Assembly: GCA_963749415.1 (NCBI GenBank) | Contig: CAVVMG010000001.1 | Coordinates: 1,178,001-1,242,000 of the forward strand | Source of the DNA: JALYNX01 sp963749415 | GTDB taxonomy: Bacteria > Actinomycetota > Acidimicrobiia > Spongiisociales > ZC4RG35 | Length of the DNA stretch: 64,000 nucleotides | Direction: 5' to 3' | Shown here: in pieces, positions 51,815-59,275 of the stretch | How positions within the stretch are numbered: position 1 is the stretch's first letter | How the letters are laid out: the number at the start of each line of letters is the position of its first letter | Notes under the pieces: generated by a model | Told to the model about the DNA's origin: nothing | Seen by the model: only the letters and a program-made list of their open reading frames with translations | Database searches by the model: none | Position numbers and translations under genes: made by a program

Positions 51815-52126
51815 ATGACAGCGTTTGCGTACACCGTTGACCGCCGTGACTCCCATGTCACGCTCCATCTCACGGGAGAAGTGGATCTCGCGGCTGCACC
51901 CGGGTTGGAAAGCGCCCTCGACACGGTATTGGCGGACTCCGACGACGTGGTGCTCGATATCGCCGACGTGACTTTTCTGGACTCCAGCGGGCTCAGGGTC
52001 CTGGTCGCCGCTCACAATCAATGCTCCGAATCGGGCAAGACGCTGACGCTGGTCAACCCCTCAGCGGCTGTGTCCCGAATCCTGGAGATCACCGGTCTGG
52101 GTAAGACTCTCCTCCCGGACGCCTAG
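51815..52126 (+). CDS. Anti-sigma factor antagonist (STAS domain)
   Basis: A 103-residue STAS protein with the full motif ADVTFLDSSGLRVLVAA, which includes the phosphorylatable serine. VTLHLTGEVDLAAAPGLESALD is the first strand-helix unit. When dephosphorylated it should bind and inactivate an RsbW-type kinase, freeing the sigma factor. Its last 66 bases overlap the end of the opposing PP2C phosphatase gene, which could dephosphorylate it. So the pair may be functional partners as well as neighbours. Confidence 0.9.
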   Translation: MTAFAYTVDRRDSHVTLHLTGEVDLAAAPGLESALDTVLADSDDVVLDIADVTFLDSSGLRVLVAAHNQCSESGKTLTLVNPSAAVSRILEITGLGKTLLPDA

Positions 52127-53428
52127 CGCACCGGTTTCGGTGACCCGAATCAACAGTATGGAAGCGTCGTCGGCGCGCGCCCTGTCGGGCTGGGTGGCGA
52201 GCAGCCTGTCGGCGAGCAAGTCCAGCTCGCCACGGTGGGTGGTCACTCTCGCCGCAAGCTCGTCGATCGATTCGTAGAGATCCCGACCCGGCTCTTCGAT
52301 CAGCCCGTCGGTGTACATGACCAGGATGTCCCCCTCGGCGAGGGAAACCGAGGCTTCGCTACGCATGCCATCGGGGGAGATGCCGATCGGCGTGTCCGAA
52401 CCGTGATCGAGCAGCTCAGTAGTGCCGTCGGCCTTACTCAGGATCGCGGGGATGTGCCCCGCCCGGCTGTAGCGCATCTCTCCTGTCGCGGCCGAGACCA
52501 GGCCATAGAAGATGGTGGTGAGCTCGGTGGTGTGGATGGTCTCGTCGATGATCTCGAGCTGGCGGGCTGGTCCACCGGTGCCGGCGTGGGCCAGCCCACG
52601 CAGCATGTTCCGCATCTCGGCCATGTGGGCGACGGTCTGCGATCCGTGACCGGCCACATCTCCGATCACGAAAGCGAGATCACCATTCCCATCGAAGAAT
52701 GCGTCGTACCAGTCGCCCCCGGCTCCGGCTCGAGTCGCTGCAGGTGCATAGCGGACCTCGATCTCCAGGCCTTCCACCGATGGCAATGAGTCCTGGCCGA
52801 ACCAGCGAAGGAGCCCGTCCACAAGGTCGCGGTGCTCGCTCAACGCCCGGGCCCTCTCCCGGCTCGCCGTGATCGCGCTCCAGGCGGCGAGGATGGACAG
52901 GGCGAACAGCGATCCGACGAGGGCCATCGTCGCGGTCACCGCCCGCCTCGCGTCGGCGATGCCGGCTACCGCCCTGTCTCTCACCTGGTCGTTGAGCGCC
53001 ATGGCGGAATCGAGCACCAGATCGATTTCGGCCGTGGCTACTGCAAACCAGGATTGGGGCGTCGCCTCCGGGTCGCCGCCGCCGATGATCCGTTCCAGCA
53101 TCCCGTCGACGGCCCGGGACTCGGCAGACCCGGCCAGGTCGGCCACCTGGCTCCGCTCTTCCCCGGTGAGGAGGGCCTGAGCCGCCCTCAGGTTGACGTC
53201 CGCCTCCCGGGCCAGGATGGAGAGCTGAATGTCTTGCTGACGGGATATCTCTTCAGAGGAGGCGAGGAGACGGGCAACGACGGCGCGCCGGGTAGCCAGC
53301 GAGGACGAGGTGTCGAGGAGCGCAAGCACCGCCCGCCGCATTCGCACATCCTCGGCATCGGTGATCAGCAGTGCAACTTCGGAGAGCGTCTGACGAATGG
53401 GCTCCACCAACTCCGAGTACAGGTCCAC
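52061..53428 (-). CDS. PP2C (SpoIIE/RsbU-like) phosphatase, C-terminal part of a frameshifted NIT-PP2C gene
   Basis: A 455-residue open frame. Residues 1-125 are the second half of a NIT-type sensor domain. A membrane helix lies near 165-185 (ATMALVGSLFALSILAAWSA). The PP2C domain spans about 215-430, with GGDWYDAFF, GDVAGHGSQ and DDASILLI metal motifs. Such phosphatases activate STAS antagonists by removing phosphate. The N-terminal half, a NIT domain with its membrane anchor, is in another frame just upstream (53445-53885). A single-base shift near 53444 would join them. If the frame break is real, this ORF may start at GTG 53428. Confidence 0.85.
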   Translation of the reverse strand: MDLYSELVEPIRQTLSEVALLITDAEDVRMRRAVLALLDTSSSLATRRAVVARLLASSEEISRQQDIQLSILAREADVNLRAAQALLTGEERSQVADLAGSAESRAVDGMLERIIGGGDPEATPQSWFAVATAEIDLVLDSAMALNDQVRDRAVAGIADARRAVTATMALVGSLFALSILAAWSAITASRERARALSEHRDLVDGLLRWFGQDSLPSVEGLEIEVRYAPAATRAGAGGDWYDAFFDGNGDLAFVIGDVAGHGSQTVAHMAEMRNMLRGLAHAGTGGPARQLEIIDETIHTTELTTIFYGLVSAATGEMRYSRAGHIPAILSKADGTTELLDHGSDTPIGISPDGMRSEASVSLAEGDILVMYTDGLIEEPGRDLYESIDELAARVTTHRGELDLLADRLLATQPDRARADDASILLIRVTETGALGVREESLTQTGDLQDSGHSR

Positions 53429-53444
53429 GGGCGCTTCGGCTTGC

Positions 53445-53885
53445 GGAGCCGGTCACGGCCGCCCTGATCTCAGCGAGAGGAGCGAGAGTTGCAGCCACTC
53501 CGGTCAGTGCTCCCTGCTCCTCCTGCCGCAACGCCCCGCCACTCTCGAGCCACGTGGACGAGAACTCATCCACCGTTTCATCCGTTGCGGGAAAGGTGGC
53601 CTCGTAGTCGGCTTGGTCACTGGGATCGCCGCTTGCCAAGAAGAGCTCGCCGAGCCCCCGTTCCCGTTGCAGTGCCGCGAGCAGGGCGATCGAGGAGTCC
53701 GAGATCCTCGTTATCTCCACCGATCGACGTGAGTCCCGAGCCTCGGCTAGGGACCCCCGAACGAGGACCACGAGTGTGATCCCCAGACCGATCACGACGA
53801 GGATGGCGAGCGCAGCCACGGTCGCCGGCGAACCGATCCGCTCGGCGAGACGCGGCGTCCTTGGTGCGGGGGCGCCCGTGCTCAC
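53445..53885 (-). pseudogene. N-terminal part of the NIT-PP2C gene (TM + first half of NIT domain), frameshifted
   Basis: This frame encodes a membrane helix (TVAALAILVVIGLGITLVVLV) and LQRERGLGELFLASGDPSDQADYEA, the hallmark LQxERG of the NIT sensor domain. The domain continues only in the frame of the phosphatase. Deleting one base near 53444 gives a continuous 607-residue protein. The break could be a real mutation, a programmed frameshift or a sequence error. The frame itself stays open to 53253, but that extension is antisense-like noise. Confidence 0.75.
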
Positions 53886-53956
53886 GGGTTCATGGAAGCC
53901 AGGATCCCGCCATGTTGGCAGCGGTTCTCCCCAAGGGGAAGGGGAGGCGAGCCAGC

Positions 53957-54445
53957 TCAGGCCGCCGGGCGACGCTCCTCGTTGAAGGTCACAAGCGGCA
54001 CGTAGAACCACGCCCAACCGAGGATCAACCCGACCAGGACCGTCGCCACGACGCCCGCAGCGGTCTCGAGGAGGATCGATGACACCAGGTAGACCGCGGC
54101 GACCAAGGCGATCGCGAACACAACCGTCCCCACGATGGTGATCCGAACCGTCATTTGCAGGTGCTGCAGCGAGTGGCGACGGACCCCGCTCTGTGGTGCC
54201 CGGACCCGCTGGTGTGCGCTGGGGGCAATGAGCAGGATCGAGGCCACTGCCGACCCGAAGAAGGCGACGAAGTAGGCGATTTCCTCCGGTCCGCTCAGCT
54301 GCTGGAAGGATTGCTGGAAGGGGAGGATCAGGAGGAAGGCAAAGAGGACCTGTATCCCGGGCAGGGTGGTGCGCAAGCCCTCCATGAACGCTCGAAACGC
54401 GTCATCGACCTCGTTTTCGGCTATCTCCTGGCGGCTGTTGGTCAT
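53957..54445 (-). CDS. DUF6328 family membrane protein
   Basis: A 162-residue protein with four membrane helices and cytosolic ends. RTTLPGIQVLFAFLLILPFQQSFQQL followed by ILLIAPSAHQRV is the DUF6328 signature. The family is common in actinobacteria near stress genes and has no known function. The ATG at 54445 begins the conserved acidic leader (MTNSRQEIAENEVDD). A longer frame extends 24 codons upstream without support. Confidence 0.85.
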   Translation of the reverse strand: MTNSRQEIAENEVDDAFRAFMEGLRTTLPGIQVLFAFLLILPFQQSFQQLSGPEEIAYFVAFFGSAVASILLIAPSAHQRVRAPQSGVRRHSLQHLQMTVRITIVGTVVFAIALVAAVYLVSSILLETAAGVVATVLVGLILGWAWFYVPLVTFNEERRPAA

Positions 54446-54594
54446 CCTTCTCGCCTTTTGCCCGCCGCAACAGTAGGCGTCGTGTGAACCCGGGACCCGA
54501 GGCGTTTCGGTAACCATTCTGGACCAGTCGGATCAACTGATTCCTCGGAATGTCTTCGGCCTTGCCGTCCATCTGTCGCTCCGCCCCTTGCGAG

Positions 54595-55395
54595 CTACAT
54601 ACCCGGGGTCTTCTTCTCCTGAAACCCATTCCCACCGGCTCTGTGCCAAATCTCGGTGGCCTCCCCCGCCGGGAACGCCGCCGGCTCGATCGACGAGATC
54701 GGAGTCACCGTGACGTAGCCCTGTGAGCAGAGAAACGTGTCCGAAGCCGGGTCGAGGCCCGATGTTGGGGCGCCGACCACGAACTGGAGCCTCTGGCTCT
54801 CCAGGGCGGCGTTGGCCACCCGGAAATATCCAAACTCGTCGAGATCCGCCCAATGGATTCCGGCGACCTCGTCGAGTGGCAACCCCGGGACGTTCACGTT
54901 GATGACCGCGGAGACTTCACGGTCGAGAATCCATCTGGTGGCGGAGATCGACACCTCCACCGCCGTATCCCACTGCCAGGGCTCGGATTGGGCGAGGCTA
55001 ACGGCCAGTCCGCGGCTCTTGAACGTGCGGGCAGTGAGCACGGCTCCGACCGTCCCCGAGTGGAGAATCGAGTGCCCGGTGTTCATCCCTGCGTTTATCC
55101 CGGACACGACGAGATCCGGTAGCGGTCCGAAAGCTCCGAGTGAGGCGGCGAGCACCGCGAGCCCGGGTGGACCGTCGACCGTGTACGCCGAAACCCCGTC
55201 GAAGTCGGCCCGTCCCAGCTCGACGCCAACCGTCGGGTCGAAACGCCCGATCCCCGTCCCGCTCCCCGACCGATCGCTGTCCGGCGCGGCGACCACTACG
55301 TTGAAGCTCTCGCTCAGGGCGACCGCCAGCTTGCGCAGACCAGGGGATTCGATGCCGTCGTCGTTGGTGACCAGGATCATCGGCGCATCGGTCAT
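54595..55395 (-). CDS. surE: 5'/3'-nucleotidase SurE
   Basis: A 266-residue nucleotidase that removes phosphate from nucleoside monophosphates. The metal motif is VTNDDGIESPG at residues about 9-19. Later motifs are VSGINAGMNTG, SGTVGAVLTART and the C-terminal ISSIEPAAF. SurE is a classic survival or stationary-phase protein. The ATG overlaps the kinase gene by 4 bases, so the two are made from one message. A SigB/F-type promoter lies upstream of the unit. Confidence 0.95.
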   Translation of the reverse strand: MTDAPMILVTNDDGIESPGLRKLAVALSESFNVVVAAPDSDRSGSGTGIGRFDPTVGVELGRADFDGVSAYTVDGPPGLAVLAASLGAFGPLPDLVVSGINAGMNTGHSILHSGTVGAVLTARTFKSRGLAVSLAQSEPWQWDTAVEVSISATRWILDREVSAVINVNVPGLPLDEVAGIHWADLDEFGYFRVANAALESQRLQFVVGAPTSGLDPASDTFLCSQGYVTVTPISSIEPAAFPAGEATEIWHRAGGNGFQEKKTPGM

Positions 55396-56336
55396 GAGGG
55401 CGCATCCATGAGATCGACCTCTACCTTCTCGGCGAGCTTGGTGATCAGATCCTTTGAGGCGCTGCCCAAGCCATGGCGGGTGACGTTGGCTGCACCGGCC
55501 GCGGCGGCCAGGCGCATCGCGCCCTCCGGGCCTGCCGAGTGGACCAATGACGCAGTCAGCGCCGCCGTCATCGAGTCTCCGGCACCTCGATGGTCCGCCG
55601 GCTCCAGGGTGGGCCCGGCGATGCGATACAACCGACCGGAGAAGGAGGCGATCGCCGGATCCTGGCCACGGGACACGATGACGTCGACGGCACCCCTCTC
55701 TTGAAGGCGTCCGATCGCCTCTGCGACCTCGGCTTCCCCATCGCCGTCGAGGGCGCCGTCGTCTCGAAGGTCTTCGTGGCTGACCTTGAGCACCTGGATC
55801 TGACCTCCGTCGAGGAAGGCGTCCAGCGCCTCACCGTGGAGGTCGCCGACGACTCGCACGTCGGCCGACTGGAGGTCGGTCCCGAGCCTCCGGTAGGCAT
55901 CGAGGGTGATGATCTCCCCGGTCCGGCCAGTGATCACGCAAACGCCGGCGGTCATGGCATGGTCCAGGAAACGCCCGTAGAGGTCATCCTCCTCATGACG
56001 GCCCAATGTCGGCGGGGGCGTCTCTGCGATGATGACGCGCTCCCCACTGCGGCGATCGTGGACGTATGAGGGTGATCGAGACTCGATCTGGACCGGGCTG
56101 AGGTCGATTCCCCACTCTCCGACGAGGCCCCTCAGCGCCCTCCCCGTCTCGCCTCCGACCGGGGCACAGAGCAGTGGCCGTTCGTCGAGATGGCGAAGCA
56201 TGCGGGCAATCCAGAATCCCTGCCCACCGGGGTGGATGTGGATGTCATCAGGACCCCCCTCGCCGCCGCGCTCCACCGTGATCGTCAGGTTGAGCAGAGG
56301 AGCGAGAACGGCGACCGTGTGCCGGTCTTTGGGCAC
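55392..56336 (-). CDS. PfkB-family carbohydrate kinase
   Basis: A 314-residue ribokinase-fold kinase. The N-terminal NLTITVERGG, then HPGGQGFWIARML, resembles 1-phosphofructokinase and other PfkB members. The second signature is EPADHRGAGDSMTAAL, where the Asp is the catalytic base. The sugar-phosphate or nucleoside substrate is unclear. GTG is the start, 9 bases after the small membrane-protein gene. Confidence 0.88.
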   Translation of the reverse strand: MPKDRHTVAVLAPLLNLTITVERGGEGGPDDIHIHPGGQGFWIARMLRHLDERPLLCAPVGGETGRALRGLVGEWGIDLSPVQIESRSPSYVHDRRSGERVIIAETPPPTLGRHEEDDLYGRFLDHAMTAGVCVITGRTGEIITLDAYRRLGTDLQSADVRVVGDLHGEALDAFLDGGQIQVLKVSHEDLRDDGALDGDGEAEVAEAIGRLQERGAVDVIVSRGQDPAIASFSGRLYRIAGPTLEPADHRGAGDSMTAALTASLVHSAGPEGAMRLAAAAGAANVTRHGLGSASKDLITKLAEKVEVDLMDAPS

Positions 56337-56345
56337 GGCGCAGGG

Positions 56346-56549
56346 TCAGCTGGGGAGGCTCGGCGGCGTGAGCGTAGATTCGGTGGTCGACTGGGGATCG
56401 CCGAACATGACGAAGAGGAGGACGATGACGGCGATCACCGTCATGACGATGATCCAGGTCTTCCACGAAGACCCCATGCGCCGCTCTTCGATCTCCTCGG
56501 CGTGGATGTGGTCGACTTCCTGAACAGGGTCGATGCCTCCTGGATACAT
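56346..56549 (-). CDS. 67-residue single-pass membrane protein
   Basis: A small protein with an acidic N-terminus (DPVQEVDHIHAEEIEERR) and one membrane helix (WKTWIIVMTVIAVIVLLFVM), then a Ser/Thr/Pro-rich exterior tail. No family is recognised. It has GGAGGAG just before the ATG and a SigB/F-type promoter, and heads a unit with the kinase and surE. A role in membrane-linked stress response is likely but unproven. Confidence 0.75.
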   Translation of the reverse strand: MYPGGIDPVQEVDHIHAEEIEERRMGSSWKTWIIVMTVIAVIVLLFVMFGDPQSTTESTLTPPSLPS

Positions 56550-56584
56550 GATCTCCTCCGATTGCGGTAGGAATTGATTGACCC

Positions 56585-56610
56585 CTACCCGCCATCGCGG
56601 CCTATGAAAC
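56585..56610 (-). promoter_or_regulatory. SigB/F-type promoter of the TM protein-kinase-surE unit
   Basis: On the minus strand GTTT (56610-56607), 16 bases, GGGTAG (56590-56585). One base off the GGGTAT consensus. Three genes downstream (56549 to 54595) may be co-transcribed. Confidence 0.6.
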
Positions 56611-56626
56611 GTGGCCGGCGTAGCTC

Positions 56627-57736
56627 TCAGCGCACGAGGAGCGGGATTTCGATCTCGTCGGGCGAGGGACCGCCGTGATAGCAGCGAAGCCGCTTGTCGA
56701 AGCCAGGCGGGAGGATCACCTTTCCCTCAGGTGGCAGGATTAGGTTGACCCCGAGACGCCGTTGGGCGACGTCGGTCAGCCCGGGGCCGACCAGTCTTCG
56801 GGGATCGGTGAGCGTGGCTCCTGTGATACCGCACAGGTCATCGATCAGGCCCGGCGGCCCCCAGGCGAGCACGCCTCGGGGATCACCGGCGAAGCGCAGC
56901 TCGTCGTATCGGGAGTCGCGGATCAACAACTTGTCCTCTTCCCGATACTCCACCAACCCATGGTCGGAAGTGCCGATCAGGGTGACGGTGGCAGGCAGCC
57001 GCCTGGCCAGCTCCTCCCACACTCCGGTCGCCAGTGCCACGGCGGTGGAGAACTCCGGCGACTCCAGCCCATGAACATGACCGGCGTAGTCGACCTGCCA
57101 GAGATAGGTGAATATGAGCCGACGCGGGGTGCGGGAGAGCTGCACCGTGGCCTCGACCAGGTCGGCATCGTCCCATGCGCTCTCGAACCGCGAGCCCCGA
57201 TAGAGCAGGCGCGACAGGGGGCTCTGCTCGAAAGACCCGGGCTGCACCGTGATCGGCTCCACTCCGGCCGAGCGAAGGCGCTCCCAGAGATTGGGCCCCG
57301 GGAGGACCGCCGCAAAGTCATGGCTCACGGGAAGTCCGGCGAGATCGACCCACTTCAGGGTGTTGACCACACCGCCTGCTTCTTCGATCCAGGCCAGGTG
57401 GGACACCAGCCCATGGGCGGCCGGGGGAGTCCCGGTCGCAACTGTCGCCAGGGAAACGCTGGTGGTGCTCGGGAAAGGGGAGTGCAGGGTGCCCTTGGTC
57501 GCCCGGACGAACGTGCCCGCCCCGGGATGGGACAGCTGGGCGATCCCCAAGCCATCGATCAGCAGCAGCACATAGGTCTCGGCCTCGGGGATCGCTGACG
57601 CGAGATCGGGGCGGAGACCTGGCACCAGGCGCTCTCCGGTGAGTCGGCCCTCCAACTCTGCGATGAGGTTGACCAGGCCTCCGCCGGTGTAGTCCGGGCT
57701 GTCGATCACCGCAGGCAGGCTATTGCCTGGCTCCAT
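56627..57736 (-). CDS. Alkaline phosphatase-superfamily (nucleotide pyrophosphatase-like) protein
   Basis: A 369-residue metal hydrolase without signal peptide. Its metal and nucleophile motifs are LLLIDGLGIAQL (Asp), PFPSTTSVSLATVATG (Thr nucleophile), LWQVDYAGHVHG (Asp, His), TLIGTSDHGLVE (Asp-His) and YHGGPSPDE (His). The order fits nucleotide pyrophosphatase/phosphodiesterase members. The ATG at 57736 is preferred over a long frame reaching 57919 that runs into the second nuo promoter. The substrate is unknown. Confidence 0.85.
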   Translation of the reverse strand: MEPGNSLPAVIDSPDYTGGGLVNLIAELEGRLTGERLVPGLRPDLASAIPEAETYVLLLIDGLGIAQLSHPGAGTFVRATKGTLHSPFPSTTSVSLATVATGTPPAAHGLVSHLAWIEEAGGVVNTLKWVDLAGLPVSHDFAAVLPGPNLWERLRSAGVEPITVQPGSFEQSPLSRLLYRGSRFESAWDDADLVEATVQLSRTPRRLIFTYLWQVDYAGHVHGLESPEFSTAVALATGVWEELARRLPATVTLIGTSDHGLVEYREEDKLLIRDSRYDELRFAGDPRGVLAWGPPGLIDDLCGITGATLTDPRRLVGPGLTDVAQRRLGVNLILPPEGKVILPPGFDKRLRCYHGGPSPDEIEIPLLVR

Positions 57737-57791
57737 TTCCGGCGCCGAACACCGGTTTCCTCCGTGGCTTCGGGCTTCAACCGGCCCTGCG

Positions 57792-57797
57792 TATACT
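57792..57797 (+). promoter_or_regulatory. -10 element for the second nuo operon
   Basis: TATACT at 57792-57797 is a near-consensus -10. A weak -35 (CTTCGG or TTCGGG) lies 17-18 bases upstream. The leader would be about 28 bases and contains AAAAAGG just before the ATG of the second nuoA. Confidence 0.6.
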
Positions 57798-57831
57798 CGG
57801 ATCCAGGGTCGTACCCCCGACAGAAAAAGGC

Positions 57832-58197
57832 ATGACTCCCTACTTCGAGAGCTATCTGACGGTCGGCGCCTTCGCAGCGCTGGGAGCGATCCTGGTGATG
57901 GTGATGCTCGGCGTGGCATCCGTGCTCCGCCCGACCAACCCGACCACGGCCAAGGAGCTCACGTATGAGTGCGGGGTCGATCCAGTCGGCTCGGGATGGA
58001 ATCAGACCTACATCCGCTATTACGTCTACGGGCTCCTCTTCGTCATCTTCGACGTGGAGGCCGTGTTCATCTTCCCCTGGGCCGTGGTGTTGGAGCGTCT
58101 CGGCATCTTCGGCCTCGTGGAGATGTTCATCTTCATCGCCATATTGATCCTGGGACTGGTGTACGCCATCCGCAAGGGAGTCATGCGGTGGGAGTAG
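57832..58197 (+). CDS. nuoA: NADH-quinone oxidoreductase subunit A (complex I, cluster 2)
   Basis: A 121-residue three-helix subunit. ELTYECGVDPVGSGWNQTYIRYYVYGLLFVIFDVEAVFIFPWAV is the conserved loop and helix 2, including the reactive Cys in ECG that the cluster 1 copy lacks (SG). The gene overlaps the next by 10 bases. It heads a second nuo cluster with its own near-consensus -10, and its sequence differs enough from the first nuoA that recent duplication is excluded. Confidence 0.96.
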   Translation: MTPYFESYLTVGAFAALGAILVMVMLGVASVLRPTNPTTAKELTYECGVDPVGSGWNQTYIRYYVYGLLFVIFDVEAVFIFPWAVVLERLGIFGLVEMFIFIAILILGLVYAIRKGVMRWE

Positions 58198-58685
58198 CCC
58201 AGAAGTTCGGCATGCCGAAGCCGGTTACCTGGCTGCTGAACTGGTCGAGGAGCTACTCGCTCTGGCTCTTCCAGTTCGGTTTGGCGTGTTGCGCCATCGA
58301 GCTGATGGCGGCCTCGGGGCCCCGCTATGACTTCATGCGCTTTGGCATCATCCCGCTCCCCGCATCGCCGAGACAGGCCGACCTGATGGTGGTCGCGGGG
58401 ACGGTCACCGACAAGATGGCTCCCTCCGTCAGGCGTCTCTACGACCAGATGCCAGATCCCAAATACGTCATCTCGATGGGCTCGTGCGCCAACTGCGGCG
58501 GCCCTTATTGGGACTCGTACTCGGTCACCAAGGGCGTCGACCAGTTGATCCCGGTCGATGTCTACGTCCCGGGGTGCCCACCGCGTCCCGAGGCCTTGAT
58601 GGATGGGATCGTGCTCCTTCAGAAGAAGATCCGGGGCGAGGAGATCAAAGCGAAGTGGAATCAGCGTGACCTCGAGCCCGTCTGA
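58188..58685 (+). CDS. nuoB: NADH-quinone oxidoreductase subunit B (complex I, cluster 2)
   Basis: A 165-residue subunit with the N2 cluster ligands: LACCAIELM, GSCANCGG and VPGCPPRP. GTG at 58188, overlapping nuoA, is preferred, and an ATG eight codons in (58212) is possible. The NuoB proteins of the two clusters differ at many positions outside the ligands. It overlaps nuoC by 20 bases. Confidence 0.95.
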   Translation: MGVAQKFGMPKPVTWLLNWSRSYSLWLFQFGLACCAIELMAASGPRYDFMRFGIIPLPASPRQADLMVVAGTVTDKMAPSVRRLYDQMPDPKYVISMGSCANCGGPYWDSYSVTKGVDQLIPVDVYVPGCPPRPEALMDGIVLLQKKIRGEEIKAKWNQRDLEPV

Positions 58686-59271
58686 GACCGAGACCACCAT
58701 CCATCCGCTCCAGGAGTACGCCGACCAGGTGGCTCAGGCCGTCGGTGGCGACGCGGAGATCACTTTCGACACCATCAAGGTGAGGGTTCCGGCCGCGGAA
58801 TGGTCGGCTGCACACCAGCGAGCGAGGGACGATCTCGGCCTGATCTTCTTCTCATGGCTGTCGGCGGTGGACTGGGCCGCTGAGGTCGCGGTTGGCGATC
58901 CCCCGGGTGGCGACGTGGCGGACCATCTCGAGGTCCTCAGCACGTTGGGAGACATCAGCGAAGGTCGCCGCGTGACCTTCAGCACCGAGATCGACTCCGA
59001 CGACCCGTCCATAGCGAGCCTGGTAGAGGTGTTCCCCGGTGCCAACTGGCACGAGAGGGAGGCGGCGGAGATGTTCGGGATCAGGTTCGACGGCCATCCC
59101 GACCTATCCCACCTCTACCTCCCGGATTCCTTCATCGGCAATCCGCTGCGCAAGAGCTATCCGTTGCTGAGCAGGGAAGTGAAACCATGGCCGGGCACTG
59201 TCGATGTCGAGGGCATGCCGGGTAGCGGGGCCGAGCCCACAGAGCCGTCTGAAGAGAATCCGGAGGCCTGA
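58666..59271 (+). CDS. nuoC: NADH-quinone oxidoreductase subunit C (complex I, cluster 2)
   Basis: A 201-residue 30-kDa-type subunit. EVFPGANWHEREAAEMFGIRFDGHPDLSHLYLPD is the signature, followed by GNPLRKSYPL. GTG at 58666 overlaps the end of nuoB and is chosen because it is the only start that leaves the conserved N-terminal region intact. The C-terminal 40 residues (Glu/Pro-rich) are longer than usual. nuoD follows within 4 bases. Confidence 0.92.
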   Translation: MTSSPSETETTIHPLQEYADQVAQAVGGDAEITFDTIKVRVPAAEWSAAHQRARDDLGLIFFSWLSAVDWAAEVAVGDPPGGDVADHLEVLSTLGDISEGRRVTFSTEIDSDDPSIASLVEVFPGANWHEREAAEMFGIRFDGHPDLSHLYLPDSFIGNPLRKSYPLLSREVKPWPGTVDVEGMPGSGAEPTEPSEENPEA

Positions 59272-59275
59272 ATTG

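Noticed and set aside
53253..53444. C-terminal part of the NIT-fragment frame
   Set aside because: After the frameshift site this frame shows no NIT-like sequence, while the overlapping frame continues the domain. So it is a shadow.
54446..54594. SigB-type promoter for the DUF6328 gene
   Set aside because: GGGTTC is present on the minus strand but no GTTT or GNNT box lies at 14-16 bases. So no promoter is claimed.
57737..57919. N-terminal extension of the alkaline-phosphatase-type protein
   Set aside because: The 61 extra residues are Arg/Ser-rich, non-conserved, and overlap the TATACT promoter of the second nuo operon.
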